Assembly: GCA_003344405.1 (NCBI GenBank)
Contig: NOWV01000049.1
Coordinates: 62,001-126,000 of the forward strand
Length of the DNA: 64,000 nt
DNA from: Trichoplax sp. H2
Taxonomy: Eukaryota > Placozoa > Uniplacotomia > Trichoplacea
Reading direction: 5' to 3'
Below the pieces are notes generated by a model. The model was not told the DNA's origin. It made no database searches and worked only from the letters and a program-made list of their open reading frames with translations. Positions 63,736 through 64,000 of this stretch are shown here, one piece after another (within the stretch, counting starts at the first letter, position 1; every line of letters starts with the position of its first letter). Position numbers and translations under genes: made by a program.

Positions 63736-64000
63736 AGGCATTTCAGAATAGAGTAGATTAGCTAATGATACAAGCAATCAAACACGATAAGAGTTCGTCG
63801 GTATTCATGTCCTATTGTATTGGGAGGCCAAATCTGATAGTATGCTCGTAGTGTTTAGTTTTCTGTAGTATTTTTAATTTTATTATTACAAATTTTGATC
63901 TGTAATATGTAGCATATTTAAAGATACTTCAGTTATTTTTGCTCACAAAGTATGCCAAGTTATCAATTCCATACTACGGTACTGCGTAAATCACTTCCAA

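Overview
The window is animal nuclear DNA: AT-rich, intron-bearing, with many short introns (roughly 50-500 bases) that have GT/AG ends and join conserved protein blocks in frame. The gene set (INPP5F/Sac2, protrudin, a VIP36-type lectin, UVSSA, a sortilin-type VPS10 receptor, MED24, a p24/TMED protein, FAM136A) is metazoan. Compact genes, single orthologs and an ISL2EU-like transposon point to an early-branching animal. A placozoan such as Trichoplax is my best guess, from general impression only; a sponge is not excluded.

Layout from left to right. INPP5F runs leftward (93-13396, with one very large 5.9 kb intron). ZFYVE27/protrudin runs rightward (15528-19335). LMAN2/VIP36 runs leftward (20603-25013). 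UVSSA runs rightward (27085-32406), and its first two exons appear more than once around two assembly gaps. A mobile-element block follows: a SWIM-YqaJ nuclease gene (33153-35074, +), a convergent intact DDE transposase (36031-37446, -), and a frameshifted transposase fragment (38578-39226, -). A sortilin-type receptor runs leftward (40097-44031), MED24 rightward (48286-55128), TMED4/9 leftward (55885-57908) and FAM136A rightward (60275-61838). A possible gene start lies at the right edge.

The host genes form four head-to-head pairs: INPP5F/ZFYVE27, LMAN2/UVSSA, sortilin/MED24 and TMED/FAM136A. Each shared 5' interval contains GTAC-rich self-complementary sequence built on the palindrome GTACTGTACAGTAC. 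It is dense and often tandemly repeated in three of them and weaker in the first. The tail-to-tail intervals nearly lack it. This is the most interesting non-genic pattern here.

Functionally, several genes act in the secretory and endosomal pathway (INPP5F phosphoinositide phosphatase, protrudin at the ER, VIP36 lectin, p24 cargo receptor, sortilin). UVSSA (transcription-coupled repair) and MED24 (Mediator) act with RNA polymerase II, and FAM136A is mitochondrial. Nothing suggests a shared operon-like unit; each gene has its own introns.

All four N gaps are exactly 20 bases. In each case the sequence after the gap restarts with sequence already present before it, and the sequence before the gap continues further on. 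They are therefore unmerged overlaps, not missing DNA, and the duplicated UVSSA exons are best read as an assembly artefact.
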